Source: Halorussus amylolyticus (GTDB lineage Archaea; Halobacteriota; Halobacteria; Halobacteriales; Haladaptataceae). From it: a stretch of 64,000 nucleotides of DNA. Both the position numbers and the translations under genes were made by a program. Positions 24,622 through 31,859 of this stretch are shown here, one piece after another. How positions within the stretch are numbered: position 1 is the first letter of the stretch; each line of letters opens with the position of its first letter. The stretch is taken from contig NZ_ML974130.1 in assembly GCF_004143485.2 (NCBI RefSeq), positions 232,917 through 296,916 of the forward strand, in the 5' to 3' direction. The notes under the pieces were generated by a model. The model was not told the origin of the DNA, did no database searches, and worked only from the letters and a program-made list of their open reading frames with translations.

Positions 24622-25899
24622 GAACTCCTTCGCCGCGTCTGCCAGCACTTCTCCACCGGTCAGCACCTCCGACCAGTCGATGTGTTCGTCGGGGAAGTGA
24701 GCCTGGTCCACGGTTCCCGGCCCGAACATGACCGTCGGGATTCCGGCATCGATGTAGTGGCGCGCGTCCGCGCCGTAGGTCGCACCTCGCGGCTCGGCGT
24801 TCGGCAGGTCGTGGGTCGCCATCGCGCGCTGGACGGCGTTCACCACGGGTTCGTCGCCCGAGATTTCCGACGGCTCGAACTGGACCGAGAACCGCTCGAA
24901 CTCCGGCGGATGCTCGGTCAGCCACTCGTCGTCGGCCGCGATTTCGGCGAGTCGGTCCTCGAACTGGGCTTCGACCTCGTCTACGGTCTCGCCCGGCGCG
25001 ACCCCGATTCGCATCTCGGCGGTGAGTTCCGACGGGACCGACGAGGCCCAGTCGCCCGCCTCGACCCGACCCACGACCACGGGCACCTTGACTGGGAACT
25101 CCTCGTAGAGCGGGTGGTCTATCGCGTCGTCGCGCTCGGCTTCGAGGTCCATGAACGCCCGGCGGATTCGCTCGAACTTCGGGAGCACGTCTACGCCTTC
25201 CCACCGAGAGGCGGCGTGAGCCGACCGCCCGGTCAGGTGGAGGCGCTTCATCACGGACCCCTCGGAGGCGACGATGGGCCGGAGTTCGGTCGGTTCGGCG
25301 ATGATGGCCGCGTCGCGCTCGAAGGGGAAGGGATTCGACAGCGCCGACGACGCCGCGCCGATGCCACCGGCCTCCTCGTCCACGACCGCTTCGACCGCGA
25401 TGCGACCGTCGAGGTCCGGGTCAGAATCGCGGAGGTGCTTGGCGGCGAAGATGCACGCCGCGAGTCCGCACTTCATGTCGGCCGCGCCGCGGGCGGTGAG
25501 CGTCTCGGTTCCGTCTTCCTCGCGCCACGTCGGTTCGAAGGGGTCGCTCGACCACGATTCACGCGCGGCCGGGACTACGTCGATGTGGCCGTTCAGCACG
25601 AGCGTTCGGCCCGCCTCGGGGTCGCCGAACTCCAGCACGCCGCCGACGCTCGGCCGGTCGGAGACCGGAATCTCGTCGGGGTCGTCCGGAAACGAGGGGT
25701 GGTCGGCCAGCAGCTCGGCGTCTCCGGTCCACTCGTACGTTTCGAATCCCAAGTCCGTGAGCCGTCCGCGGAGCCACTCTTGTGCGGGCAATTCGTTTCC
25801 TCCGGTGGTGTCGAATTGGAGGAAATCTTCAACGAACTCTCGCATGTCGGAATCGTGTTCGGCAGAGAACTCTCCCATGGGAGTGAGAACCAAAGACAC
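24613..25899 (-). CDS. M20 family ArgE/DapE-like deacylase
   Basis: 428 aa (an internal ATG at 25878, MGEFSAEHDSD, is an alternative start). It has the M20 di-zinc motifs: LVLNGHIDVVPA (His and catalytic Asp), LTARGAADMKCGLAA (bridging Asp), VVDEEAGGIGA (Glu-Glu), and GATYGADARHYIDAGIPTVMFGPG near the end. It removes acyl groups from amino acids such as acetylornithine or succinyl-diaminopimelate, or is an amino-acylase; specificity unknown. A TATA-like aaacgtttaa lies about 50 bp upstream. Confidence 0.9.
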   Translation of the reverse strand: MSLVLTPMGEFSAEHDSDMREFVEDFLQFDTTGGNELPAQEWLRGRLTDLGFETYEWTGDAELLADHPSFPDDPDEIPVSDRPSVGGVLEFGDPEAGRTLVLNGHIDVVPAARESWSSDPFEPTWREEDGTETLTARGAADMKCGLAACIFAAKHLRDSDPDLDGRIAVEAVVDEEAGGIGAASSALSNPFPFERDAAIIAEPTELRPIVASEGSVMKRLHLTGRSAHAASRWEGVDVLPKFERIRRAFMDLEAERDDAIDHPLYEEFPVKVPVVVGRVEAGDWASSVPSELTAEMRIGVAPGETVDEVEAQFEDRLAEIAADDEWLTEHPPEFERFSVQFEPSEISGDEPVVNAVQRAMATHDLPNAEPRGATYGADARHYIDAGIPTVMFGPGTVDQAHFPDEHIDWSEVLTGGEVLADAAKEFLG

Positions 25900-25983
25900 C
25901 GGCGTAAATCTTGCGACGTGGAGCCGCCGACTGTCCCGGGAAATGGTAAACGTTTAACCTTGGCCGTCCACAAGTAGAATCAA

Positions 25984-26093
25984 GGGCCGGTAGCTCAGTT
26001 AGGCAGAGCGTCTGGCTTTTAACACAGCCAATCGAATTTCGGGTGGTTGTGGAAGAGACCAGACGGCCGGGGGTTCAAATCCCTCCCGGCCCG
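25984..26093 (+). tRNA. tRNA-Lys(UUU) with a 36-nt intron
   Basis: The acceptor GGGCCGG (25984-25990) pairs with CCGGCCC (26086-26092), discriminator G, no encoded CCA. The anticodon stem is TCTGG/CCAGA (26011-26015, 26059-26063) and the anticodon TTT is at 26018-26020. The intron (26022-26057) starts after position 37 and forms a CACAGCC/GGTTGTG helix, as expected for a bulge-helix-bulge substrate of the archaeal splicing endonuclease. The T-arm is GGGGG-TTCAAAT-CCCTC. Its 3' end is repeated downstream in hairpin elements. Confidence 0.93.
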
Positions 26094-26225
26094 TTTTCCT
26101 GCGAACGAAGTGAGCAGTGAAAACGATAGTGGGAGGATTTGAACCCTGCAAGTCGCACGCCCGGAAACGCAGGCGAAGCGAGCATCCCGGACCGTCTTGC
26201 TTCGGCTCAAATCCCTCCCGGCCCG
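26094..26225 (+). repeat. tRNA-Lys-linked hairpin element, unit 1
   Basis: A 132-bp unit directly after tRNA-Lys. Hairpin H1 runs from GTTTTC to GAAAAC (26093-26123). H2 opens with ggatttgaa, which is the reverse complement of the tRNA's own T-arm (ttcaaatcc), then gcaagtcgcacgcccgg, and closes with cccggaccgtcttgc. The unit ends in ggctcaaatccctcccggcccg (26204-26225), a 21/22 copy of the tRNA 3' end (26072-26093). GCAAG pairs with CTTGC; the tRNA-Met units have GCGAG with CTCGC, a compensatory change. Confidence 0.8.
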
Positions 26226-26381
26226 TACTTTTGCGCCGAACTCGACTGCGAGCAGCTTGTCTGCTCGCAAATTCGTGAGGCGCAAATTCGAACGCAGGAG
26301 GATTCGAAGTAGACGAGTCGCACGCCCGCACAACGCAGTGCGCAGGAACGTCTCGGCGTCGTTCAAACCCCTTCTAGCCCG
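26226..26381 (+). repeat. tRNA-Lys-linked hairpin element, unit 2 (degenerate)
   Basis: A second copy in tandem. H1 has outer arms TTTTGCGC/GCGCAAA and an inner GCGAGCA/TGCTCGC stem. The core gacgagtcgcacgcccg is kept. It ends in gttcaaaccccttctagcccg (26361-26381), a decayed copy of the tRNA-Lys 3' end (about 16 of 21 positions). It is older than unit 1 by this measure. Confidence 0.65.
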
Positions 26382-26456
26382 TCACTTCCCACCAGCAAAT
26401 CGGCGAGCGCCGCGGCGCTCGCCGATTTGCTCGTCCGTACATCTGCGAAGAAGCCG

Positions 26457-27044
26457 TCAGACCTTCTCGAAGTCCGTCGTCACGTTCCCGTCTCGGTCCA
26501 AGTCAACGATGGCGTCGAACAGGCCCATGAACTTCTCGACGTGGGTCTCGTCGTGGACGCCCTTCGAGAGGTGGAACAGGCCGACAGCGTCCTCCTCGTC
26601 CAACAGCGCGAGAATCTCGCGGATGAGGTCTCGAACGCGGGACTCGTCGGCGTAGTAGGCCATCTCGGTGATGGAGTCGAGACTGATGCGGCGCTTGCCG
26701 TCGCTCGATTCGAGGAACTTCCGGGTGATTTCGAGGACGCCGTCCAAGTCGTCGGGCGAGGAGACGTAGTGGACGTGGTCGGTGCTGCGCCGGGAGTAGC
26801 CGCGCTCGATGCTGAGGGTGTCGAGGATTTCGGCGTTGTTCTCGTCCACGTCGTAGTGGTCGAGTTTCTGTTTGACCTCGCGCGCGGTGGTCCGCGTCGA
26901 GATGACGAGGAAGCGGTCGGTGTCGGTCTTGAGGAAGTCGGTGTCGATTCGGTCGGTCTCTCCGGTGCTCGGATGGAGGAGCAGGATTCCCGTGCCACCG
27001 GGTATCGAGTCGGGGGCGTTCTCGATGGCGAGTCGATAGTCCAT
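26457..27044 (-). CDS. RecA/KaiC-like haloarchaeal protein without P-loop
   Basis: 195 aa. The layout resembles RAD55/KaiC-like ATPases (GGTGILLLHPSTGETDRID, FLVISTRTTAREVKQKL, RRISLDSITEMAYYADESRVRDLIREILALLDEEDAVGLFHLSKGVHDE), but the Walker A lysine-containing GxxxxGKT is missing. It is therefore probably a non-ATPase regulatory paralogue, a type common in haloarchaea under DUF names. No neighbour clarifies the role. Confidence 0.72.
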   Translation of the reverse strand: MDYRLAIENAPDSIPGGTGILLLHPSTGETDRIDTDFLKTDTDRFLVISTRTTAREVKQKLDHYDVDENNAEILDTLSIERGYSRRSTDHVHYVSSPDDLDGVLEITRKFLESSDGKRRISLDSITEMAYYADESRVRDLIREILALLDEEDAVGLFHLSKGVHDETHVEKFMGLFDAIVDLDRDGNVTTDFEKV

Positions 27045-27129
27045 ACCGACGGATAAGACAGGGACGCGACTTAAGAATACGGGTCAACCGTGGCGAGAAA
27101 CCAGTTCGCGGCGGGGGAGTGCCGGGCGT

Positions 27130-27570
27130 TCAGAACACGCTGTCGGCGGTCGCCGCACCGACCACGCTGAACACCGCGCCGACGCTGATGGCCTTCAGCG
27201 TGGTCGTGACGGTCGTCATGGTAGGCTCGCTCGCGTCGTACGTCTCCGCGATGAAGGTGTCGGGCGCGCCGAACGCGAGCGTGAGGATGGCGACCGACCC
27301 GTACGACACCAGCATGAGCGAGATAAATCGGGTCGGGATGCCCGCGACCTCGGATTCTCGGTCGGGGTCGCGGTCGTCGTCGGCCTTGTAGAGCGCGCCG
27401 TAGCCGATGAGAAAGACGATGAGAACCGTCGAGAGCGCCTGCAGGGTAGTCATGTCGCTCGCCAGCGCCCACACCTCCTCGGTCACGACGAACGGTCCCG
27501 CGAGCAGGAACCCGCCGACTATCTGCTGGGCGGAGTCCGCCACTGCGAACCGCTTTTTCCGACCGACCAT
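27130..27570 (-). CDS. DUF2391-like integral membrane protein
   Basis: 146 aa from ATG 27570 (MVGRKKRFAVADSAQQIVGGFLLAG). It has four predicted helices: IVGGFLLAGPFVVTEEVWALA, LSTVLIVFLIGYGALY, FISLMLVSYGSVAILTLAFG, and LKAISVGAVFSVVGAATADSVF. The pattern fits the DUF2391/TIGR02587 family; function unknown. The upstream in-frame part to 27720 falls in the structured repeat and is rejected. Confidence 0.75.
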   Translation of the reverse strand: MVGRKKRFAVADSAQQIVGGFLLAGPFVVTEEVWALASDMTTLQALSTVLIVFLIGYGALYKADDDRDPDRESEVAGIPTRFISLMLVSYGSVAILTLAFGAPDTFIAETYDASEPTMTTVTTTLKAISVGAVFSVVGAATADSVF

Positions 27571-27680
27571 ACCCGACGTGATACACCCCGTAGATAAAAG
27601 GCTCCTGCTATGGGGGATTCGTCTTGGAAGGGGATTCGAAGGGCGCTTCGTGACCACGGCAGAAAGTACCGCAGTGACTA

Positions 27681-27819
27681 CCTCGAAAGCCCCCGCCCGG
27701 TCGCGGTCGCTCAGCGACATATCCTCGGCTCACGCCTTCGGCGTTCGCCTCGGATAGAGGCCGCTGAGGCGACCACAGGCCTTCGGCCCGCGACCGGGCG
27801 GCCCCTTTCATTCCCACCC
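27681..27819 (-). repeat. Structured repeat, copy A
   Basis: Read on the reverse strand it starts ggtgggaatgaaagggg and ends ggggctttcgagg. GAAAG and CTTTC close the element, then an 11-bp perfect stem (27694-27704 with 27790-27800). Inside are a GGCC-TTC-GGCC hairpin (27778-27788) and a longer arm TATCC..ACGCC-TTC-GGCGT..GGATA with symmetric tc/tc internal loops. Copy B keeps each helix with compensatory changes. A short ORF beginning MGMKGA that runs through it is spurious. Probably a structured RNA or a folded mobile element. Confidence 0.65.
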
Positions 27820-27828
27820 GTGGTTCGC

Positions 27829-27918
27829 GTCACCGGCCGATTTCGGTTGACTGTGTCACCGGCCGATTTCGGTTGACTGTGTCACCGGCCGATTTCGGTT
27901 GACTGTGTCACCGGCCGA
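27829..27918. repeat. Three tandem 26-bp repeats plus a 12-nt partial
   Basis: The unit gtcaccggccgatttcggtt+gactgt occurs at 27829-27854, 27855-27880 and 27881-27906, all identical, followed by the first 12 nt of a fourth. There are no spacers, so it is not a CRISPR. A single diverged copy (gtgtcatcggccgattctcgg, about 31764-31784) lies at the same side of structured repeat B, so this unit belongs to the repeat family and has been amplified here. Confidence 0.8.
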
Positions 27919-27919
27919 C

Positions 27920-27960
27920 TCGGAACGACCGCCCGCCGAGACGGCGGGCGGTCGTTCCGA
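27920..27960. terminator. 18-bp perfect hairpin upstream of the methyltransferase
   Basis: Arms 27920-27937 and 27943-27960 pair perfectly with a 5-nt loop. It ends 34 bp before ATG 27995. It could be a transcription barrier for the repeat region or a 5' control element; it lacks a T-run. Confidence 0.5.
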
Positions 27961-27994
27961 ACTCGTTTAGTTCCTCGCGCGCCTCCCCGCGAGC

Positions 27995-28675
27995 ATGAGC
28001 GTTCGCGAGGAATTCGACGACTGGGCCGCGGATGGCCGCGACAAGGGCATGGAAGACCGCCACTGGCACACCGCCAAGTACGTGCTGGCCCGGATGCCGG
28101 TCGAGGAGGGCCAAACCGTCCTCGATTTGGGCACCGGGAGCGGGTACGCCGCTCGCGGGCTCCGGGACACCAAGCGCGCCGGTCGGGCGTACGGACTCGA
28201 CGGCTCGCCCGAGATGGCGCGAAACGCCCGCGGGTACACCGACGATTCGGACGTGGGCTTTCTGGTCGGCGACTTCGACCACCTCCCGTTCGCCGACGAC
28301 AGCGTGGACCACGCGTTCACCATGGAGGCGTTCTACTACGCCAACGACCCGACCGAGACTCTGCGCGAAATCGCGCGCATCCTCCGACCCGGCGGCACCT
28401 TCTTCTGTGCCGTGAATTACTACGAGGAGAACGTCCACTCGCACGGCTGGCAGGAGAACATCGACGTGGAGATGACCCGGTGGTCGGCAACCGAGTACCG
28501 CGAGGCGTTCCGCGATGCGGGGCTTCACGTCGCCGAGCAGGACAACATCCCCGACCGCGAAACCGAGATTCCCGACGAGACCGAGTTCCCGACCGATAGC
28601 TGGGAGACCCGAGAGGCGATGGTCGAGCGATACCGGGAGTTCGGCACGCTGTTGACGGTCGGGGTCGCGCCCTGA
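27995..28675 (+). CDS. Class I SAM-dependent methyltransferase
   Basis: 226 aa. A short N-terminus (VREEFDDWAADGRDKGMEDRHWHTAKYVL) precedes motif I TVLDLGTGSGYAARGL, motif II AYGLDGSPEMARNA, motif III DFDHLPFADDSVDHAFTMEAFYY and post-motif REIARILRPGGTFFCAVNYYEENV (Methyltransf_11 pattern). The substrate is unknown; the C-terminus carries an acidic variable region. It is followed after 41 bp by an Lrp-type regulator. Confidence 0.88.
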   Translation: MSVREEFDDWAADGRDKGMEDRHWHTAKYVLARMPVEEGQTVLDLGTGSGYAARGLRDTKRAGRAYGLDGSPEMARNARGYTDDSDVGFLVGDFDHLPFADDSVDHAFTMEAFYYANDPTETLREIARILRPGGTFFCAVNYYEENVHSHGWQENIDVEMTRWSATEYREAFRDAGLHVAEQDNIPDRETEIPDETEFPTDSWETREAMVERYREFGTLLTVGVAP

Positions 28676-28716
28676 GACCCGAAACTACTCGTATTTTCGA
28701 CTCACGAGATGGGTGT

Positions 28717-29184
28717 ATGCGCACCGAGGATTTGGACGAGCTGGACGAATTTATCCTCCACGAACTCCAGGGAAACGCCCGACACACCTCCGCGAGCACC
28801 ATCGCCGAACAGATGGACGTGGCCGCGAGCACGGTCCGAAATCGCATCCGACAACTCGAAGACTGCGACGTCATCAGAGGCTACCCGCTCGACATCGATT
28901 ACGAACTCGCGGGCTATCCGCTCCACACCATCATCCTCTGTACCGCGCCGATGCCAGAGCGCGAGACCCTCGCCCGCGAGGCGCTCGACGTTTCGGGCGT
29001 GGTCGCGGTCCGCGAGATAATGACCGGCGAGCAGAACGTCCACGTCAGCGTCGTCGGCACCGACCACGACGACTTGAGCCGGATCGGTCAGGACCTGAAC
29101 GAACTCGGTCTCGAAGTCGTCGAAGAAGAACTCATCCGCAACGAGTACACCCAGTCGTACCAGCGATTCGACTGTTCGGAGTGA
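28717..29184 (+). CDS. Lrp/AsnC-family transcriptional regulator
   Basis: 155 aa. N-terminal HTH (LDELDEFILHELQGNARHTSASTIAEQMDVAASTVRNRIRQLEDCDVIRGYPLDI) and a C-terminal RAM/ligand domain (LHTIILCTAPMPERETLAREALDVSGVVAVREIMTGEQNVHVSVVGTDHDDL). It forms octamers or dimers that sense amino acids or related effectors in this family. Target genes unknown; the methyltransferase and the antiporter flank it. Confidence 0.9.
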   Translation: MRTEDLDELDEFILHELQGNARHTSASTIAEQMDVAASTVRNRIRQLEDCDVIRGYPLDIDYELAGYPLHTIILCTAPMPERETLAREALDVSGVVAVREIMTGEQNVHVSVVGTDHDDLSRIGQDLNELGLEVVEEELIRNEYTQSYQRFDCSE

Positions 29185-29345
29185 CGACCGGACTCGGTTC
29201 CCGAAGCTGACAGAACGAATCGGGATATTAAAGGAGTTTAATTCTCGTTTCGGGATTTTATGACAGTCTTTATGTCGTATCGGGAGCTACCCTCGGTCGT
29301 AATGGGGAAACGACCACCCGAACGACACACTCGACTCGGTGACAG

Positions 29346-29534
29346 ATGACCGATATCAGCACGCGTCGGAGCCTCGCGGACGGAGAGTCCGTCGTCGAGG
29401 CCGCTGTCGCCGGGGCCGACAGCATGAATTTACTCGCTACGAAACTACTCTCCATGCACCGTTTTGAACGCGTCACCGACTCCGACGGTGCGCGAAATTC
29501 TCTCCCGACGACCGACCGAAACGCCGAACCGTGA
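29346..29534 (+). CDS. Short ORF, possibly a small protein (62 aa)
   Basis: MTDISTRRSLADGESVVEAAVAGADSMNLLATKLLSMHRFERV and so on. I recognise no family. It lies between the Lrp gene and the antiporter operon, downstream of AT-rich promoter-like sequence (about 29230-29275). Codon bias is only moderately haloarchaeal. The rest of 29185-29345 holds no other ORF that I trust. Confidence 0.3.
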   Translation: MTDISTRRSLADGESVVEAAVAGADSMNLLATKLLSMHRFERVTDSDGARNSLPTTDRNAEP

Positions 29535-29545
29535 CTTTCCCAGCT

Positions 29546-29623
29546 ATGTACGAACACAAAACGGTAGCCGCCGCTGAACTGCCCGACGACCGACCCCCGA
29601 ATCGAACGGAGGTGACGACCTGA
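29546..29623 (+). CDS. 25-aa leader-type ORF coupled to the antiporter
   Basis: MYEHKTVAAAELPDDRPPNR is followed by TEVTT and TGA at 29621-29623. The TGA overlaps the ATG of the antiporter (TGATG), and the strong Shine-Dalgarno sequence of the antiporter lies inside this ORF. This geometry suggests translational coupling, a leader peptide or a small partner protein. Confidence 0.5.
   Translation: MYEHKTVAAAELPDDRPPNRTEVTT
29608..29615 (+). promoter_or_regulatory. Strong Shine-Dalgarno sequence for the CPA2 antiporter
   Basis: ggaggtga, with 7 nt to ATG 29623. Many haloarchaeal first genes are leaderless; this SD indicates the antiporter is an internal cistron and fixes its start. Confidence 0.7.
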
Positions 29624-30867
29624 TGGTAGAAGCCGTCGGCTTCGACATCCTGAATCTCCTGCTCGTCCTCGCGCTGGCGTGGGTGTTCGGGGCGTTCTCC
29701 GAGCGACTCGGCTACCCCGCACTGATGGGCGAACTCCTCGCGGGAATCGTGTTCGGGCCGCCGCTGCTCGGCCTGCTCCACCCTGCGGAGGAACTCGACA
29801 TCCTCGCCGAACTCGGCGTGTTCCTGCTGATGCTCTACGTCGGGATGGAGGTGGACATCCACGACCTGTTCGAGTTGGGAACCAAGTCGCTGTTAATCGC
29901 GCTCGGCGGCTTCGTGGTTCCGTTCGGACTCGGGTACGCCGCCGGGGCGAGTCTCGGTCTGGCGGTCGGACCCTCGCTGTTCATCGGCATCGCGATGGCC
30001 GCCACGTCGCTGGCGACCAAGTCGCGCATCCTCGTGGACCTCGACCTGCTCGACACCCGCATCGCCGGGGTGTTGCTCGGCGGCGCGCTCATCTCCGACG
30101 TGGGCGTGCTGGTCGTGTTCGCGGGCGTCATCGGCTTCATCGAGGCCGGGTCGGTCGAACCGATAGCCATCGCCGAAATCGCGGGCAAGGCGCTCGCGTT
30201 CTTCGCGGTCGCGCTGGTCATCGGCGACCGATTCCTCCCCGTCGTCTGGACTCGCTTCGAGAAACTCCGCGAACACTACGGCTTCGTGGACCGGACCTCG
30301 GCGTTCACCGTCGCGATGGTGGTCGCGCTCCTGTTCGCGTACCTCGCGGACCTCGCGGGTCTCCACATGATTATCGGCGGCTTCATCGCCGGTCTGTTCC
30401 TCCGGCAGGCCGACCTCGAACCCGCGCTCTACGACCAGGTGTACGACGTCATCTACGACCTCGCAATCGGTTTCTTCGCGCCGATTTTCTTCGTCACGGT
30501 GGCGTTCGACCTCTCGCTGTCGGTGTTCTCGGAGGACCTCGGCCTGCTCGCGCTCCTGACCGCAATCGCGTTCGTCGGCAAAATCTTCGGGTCGTGGCTG
30601 TTCTCGCTCCCGACCGACCTCACCTCACGCGAGGGGTTCGTCGTGGGTCTCGGCATGAACGGCCGCGGCACCGTCGAGATAATCATCGCCTCCATCGGCC
30701 TGAGCGCGGGCATCATCAACCAACAGTTGTTCTCGATTCTGGTGTTCCTCGCCATCCTGACCACCGCGCTCGTCCCGGTCACGATGAAGTGGGGCGTCGA
30801 TTGGCTGGAGAGCGTCGGCGAACTGGTCCAGATGGACGACGCCGAGACTCCGGACGTGGAAGCGTAA
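29623..30867 (+). CDS. Cation:proton antiporter, CPA2 (KefB/NapA-like) family
   Basis: 414 aa with about 12 membrane helices. ERLGYPALMGELLAGIVFGPPLLGLL starts the domain; VFLLMLYVGMEVDI, IAMAATSLATKSRILVDLDLLDTRI and GGALISDVGVLVVFAGVIGF follow, and SREGFVVGLGMNGRGTVEIIIASIGLSAGIINQQLFSILVFLAILTT closes it. There is no C-terminal TrkA-N domain, so it is a stand-alone transporter for Na+ or K+ against H+. The canonical double-Asp ion site of NapA (DD or ND) is not evident: SDVGV has a single Asp, as in electroneutral members. Confidence 0.9.
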   Translation: MVEAVGFDILNLLLVLALAWVFGAFSERLGYPALMGELLAGIVFGPPLLGLLHPAEELDILAELGVFLLMLYVGMEVDIHDLFELGTKSLLIALGGFVVPFGLGYAAGASLGLAVGPSLFIGIAMAATSLATKSRILVDLDLLDTRIAGVLLGGALISDVGVLVVFAGVIGFIEAGSVEPIAIAEIAGKALAFFAVALVIGDRFLPVVWTRFEKLREHYGFVDRTSAFTVAMVVALLFAYLADLAGLHMIIGGFIAGLFLRQADLEPALYDQVYDVIYDLAIGFFAPIFFVTVAFDLSLSVFSEDLGLLALLTAIAFVGKIFGSWLFSLPTDLTSREGFVVGLGMNGRGTVEIIIASIGLSAGIINQQLFSILVFLAILTTALVPVTMKWGVDWLESVGELVQMDDAETPDVEA

Positions 30868-30915
30868 GACCGCGTCCGGCGGTTCAACCGCCGGAAATCG
30901 CTCGTTCGAAGACGA

Positions 30916-31467
30916 TTACGCTTTCTCGCCCGCCAAAATCTCGGTCTCCAGCCAGTTCTCCTCGGGCGGGAGCGGGCAGGCGAACGTCTCGCTGTACGCG
31001 CAGAACGGCGAGTACGCGAGGTTGAAATCGAGGACCATCTCCGCGCCGTCTTCCAACTCCTCGTCGGTCTCGAACTCCATGTACCGCCCTCCCTCGTAGG
31101 TCTGCTGGCCCGTCGTCTTGTCGCGGAAGGGGACGAACAGCCCCTCGTGGTCCTCTCGGCTGTACCCCGCGAGTTCGTACTCCTCGCCCTCGATTTCGAA
31201 GTGGAGGGTCGCCACCCGGAGGTATCGCTGTGGCACGCCCGCGCTCACGTCCATCTCCACCGGGTCGGGGTCGTCGTGGACCTCGACCGTGGCGCTCACG
31301 CGGTAGTCGGGGTCGGGGTCGAAGTAATCGAGGCGCTCGAAGTCCTCGCGCTCGCCCGGCGGAATCGGCGACTGCGGGTGGTCGGCGAAGAAGTCGTCCT
31401 TCTCTCGACGGTGGGACTGGAGTTCGTCGCGCCACGACTCGGCGTCGAAGCTCTCGGCGTCGGTCAT
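30916..31467 (-). CDS. DUF1684-family protein
   Basis: 183 aa from ATG 31467 (MTDAESFDAESWRDELQSHRREKDDFF). The DUF1684 pattern is clear: SPIPPGEREDFERLDYFDPDPDYRV, FVPFRDKTTGQQTYEGGRYMEFE, VLDFNLAYSPFCAYSETFACPLPPEENWL, with the conserved RY, DFN and NPPCAY-like blocks. These proteins occur in many bacteria and haloarchaea and their function is unknown. Upstream, a 14-nt perfect palindrome (31530-31543) could be an operator. Confidence 0.88.
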   Translation of the reverse strand: MTDAESFDAESWRDELQSHRREKDDFFADHPQSPIPPGEREDFERLDYFDPDPDYRVSATVEVHDDPDPVEMDVSAGVPQRYLRVATLHFEIEGEEYELAGYSREDHEGLFVPFRDKTTGQQTYEGGRYMEFETDEELEDGAEMVLDFNLAYSPFCAYSETFACPLPPEENWLETEILAGEKA

Positions 31468-31529
31468 GCGTGGCGGTACTCGCTCGCGCCGGGTAACGGT
31501 TTGCATGACTCGCTGGCGAAAACTCCCGA

Positions 31530-31543
31530 GTGTTCCGGAACAC
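31530..31543. promoter_or_regulatory. 14-nt perfect palindrome upstream of the DUF1684 gene
   Basis: gtgttccggaacac lies about 62 bp upstream of ATG 31467, with CGAGT/ACTCG continuing the symmetry after a 2-nt slip. It resembles a dimeric regulator site, without a known partner. Confidence 0.35.
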
Positions 31544-31596
31544 CCACTCGTTCCTGTTGAGTCGCGACGCTGAAAGCAACTGAGATACTGAACTCT

Positions 31597-31730
31597 CCGA
31601 AAGCCCCCGTCCGCTCGCGGTCGCTGAGCGGGATATTTCGCGCGCGCAGTTCTGCGCGCGCGAAATAGTGGCCCGCGCAGACGACCACGCCCTTCGGGCG
31701 CGACCGGACGGCCCCTTTCATTCCCACCCC
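31597..31730 (-). repeat. Structured repeat, copy B
   Basis: Reverse strand, borders as in copy A (ggtgggaatgaaagggg ... gggggctttcgg). The outer stem CGTCCG/CGGACG (31608-31613, 31705-31710) replaces CGCCCG/CGGGCG of copy A. The small hairpin is CGCCC-TTC-GGGCG (31688-31700), and the long arm is a 16-bp perfect hairpin (31634-31649 with 31652-31667) starting and ending with TAT/ATA. Copies A and B therefore differ mainly by compensatory changes. A spurious MGMKGA ORF crosses it. Confidence 0.65.
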
Positions 31731-31859
31731 GCTGTTGGCTGCGCTTGCTGATTTTCGGTGGAGTGTGTCATCGGCCGATTCTCGGCGGCCGTCTCACCGA
31801 ACGACACCCTTCGAAATTCGATAGCCACGCTTTACGTCGCTCGCGCCGACACCTCGCAC

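Noticed and set aside
26204-26381. tRNA pseudogenes downstream of tRNA-Lys
   Set aside because: Only the last about 20 nt match; no acceptor 5' half, D-arm or anticodon arm is present. They are treated as copied tRNA 3' ends.
27608-27817. ORF beginning MGMKGAARSR (and its counterpart at 31464-31727)
   Set aside because: It runs across structured repeats A and B; the shared N-terminus comes from the repeat border, and the rest differs as hairpin arms do.
27829-27918. Possible CRISPR array
   Set aside because: The repeats abut with no spacers, only three full units, and no cas genes are in the window.
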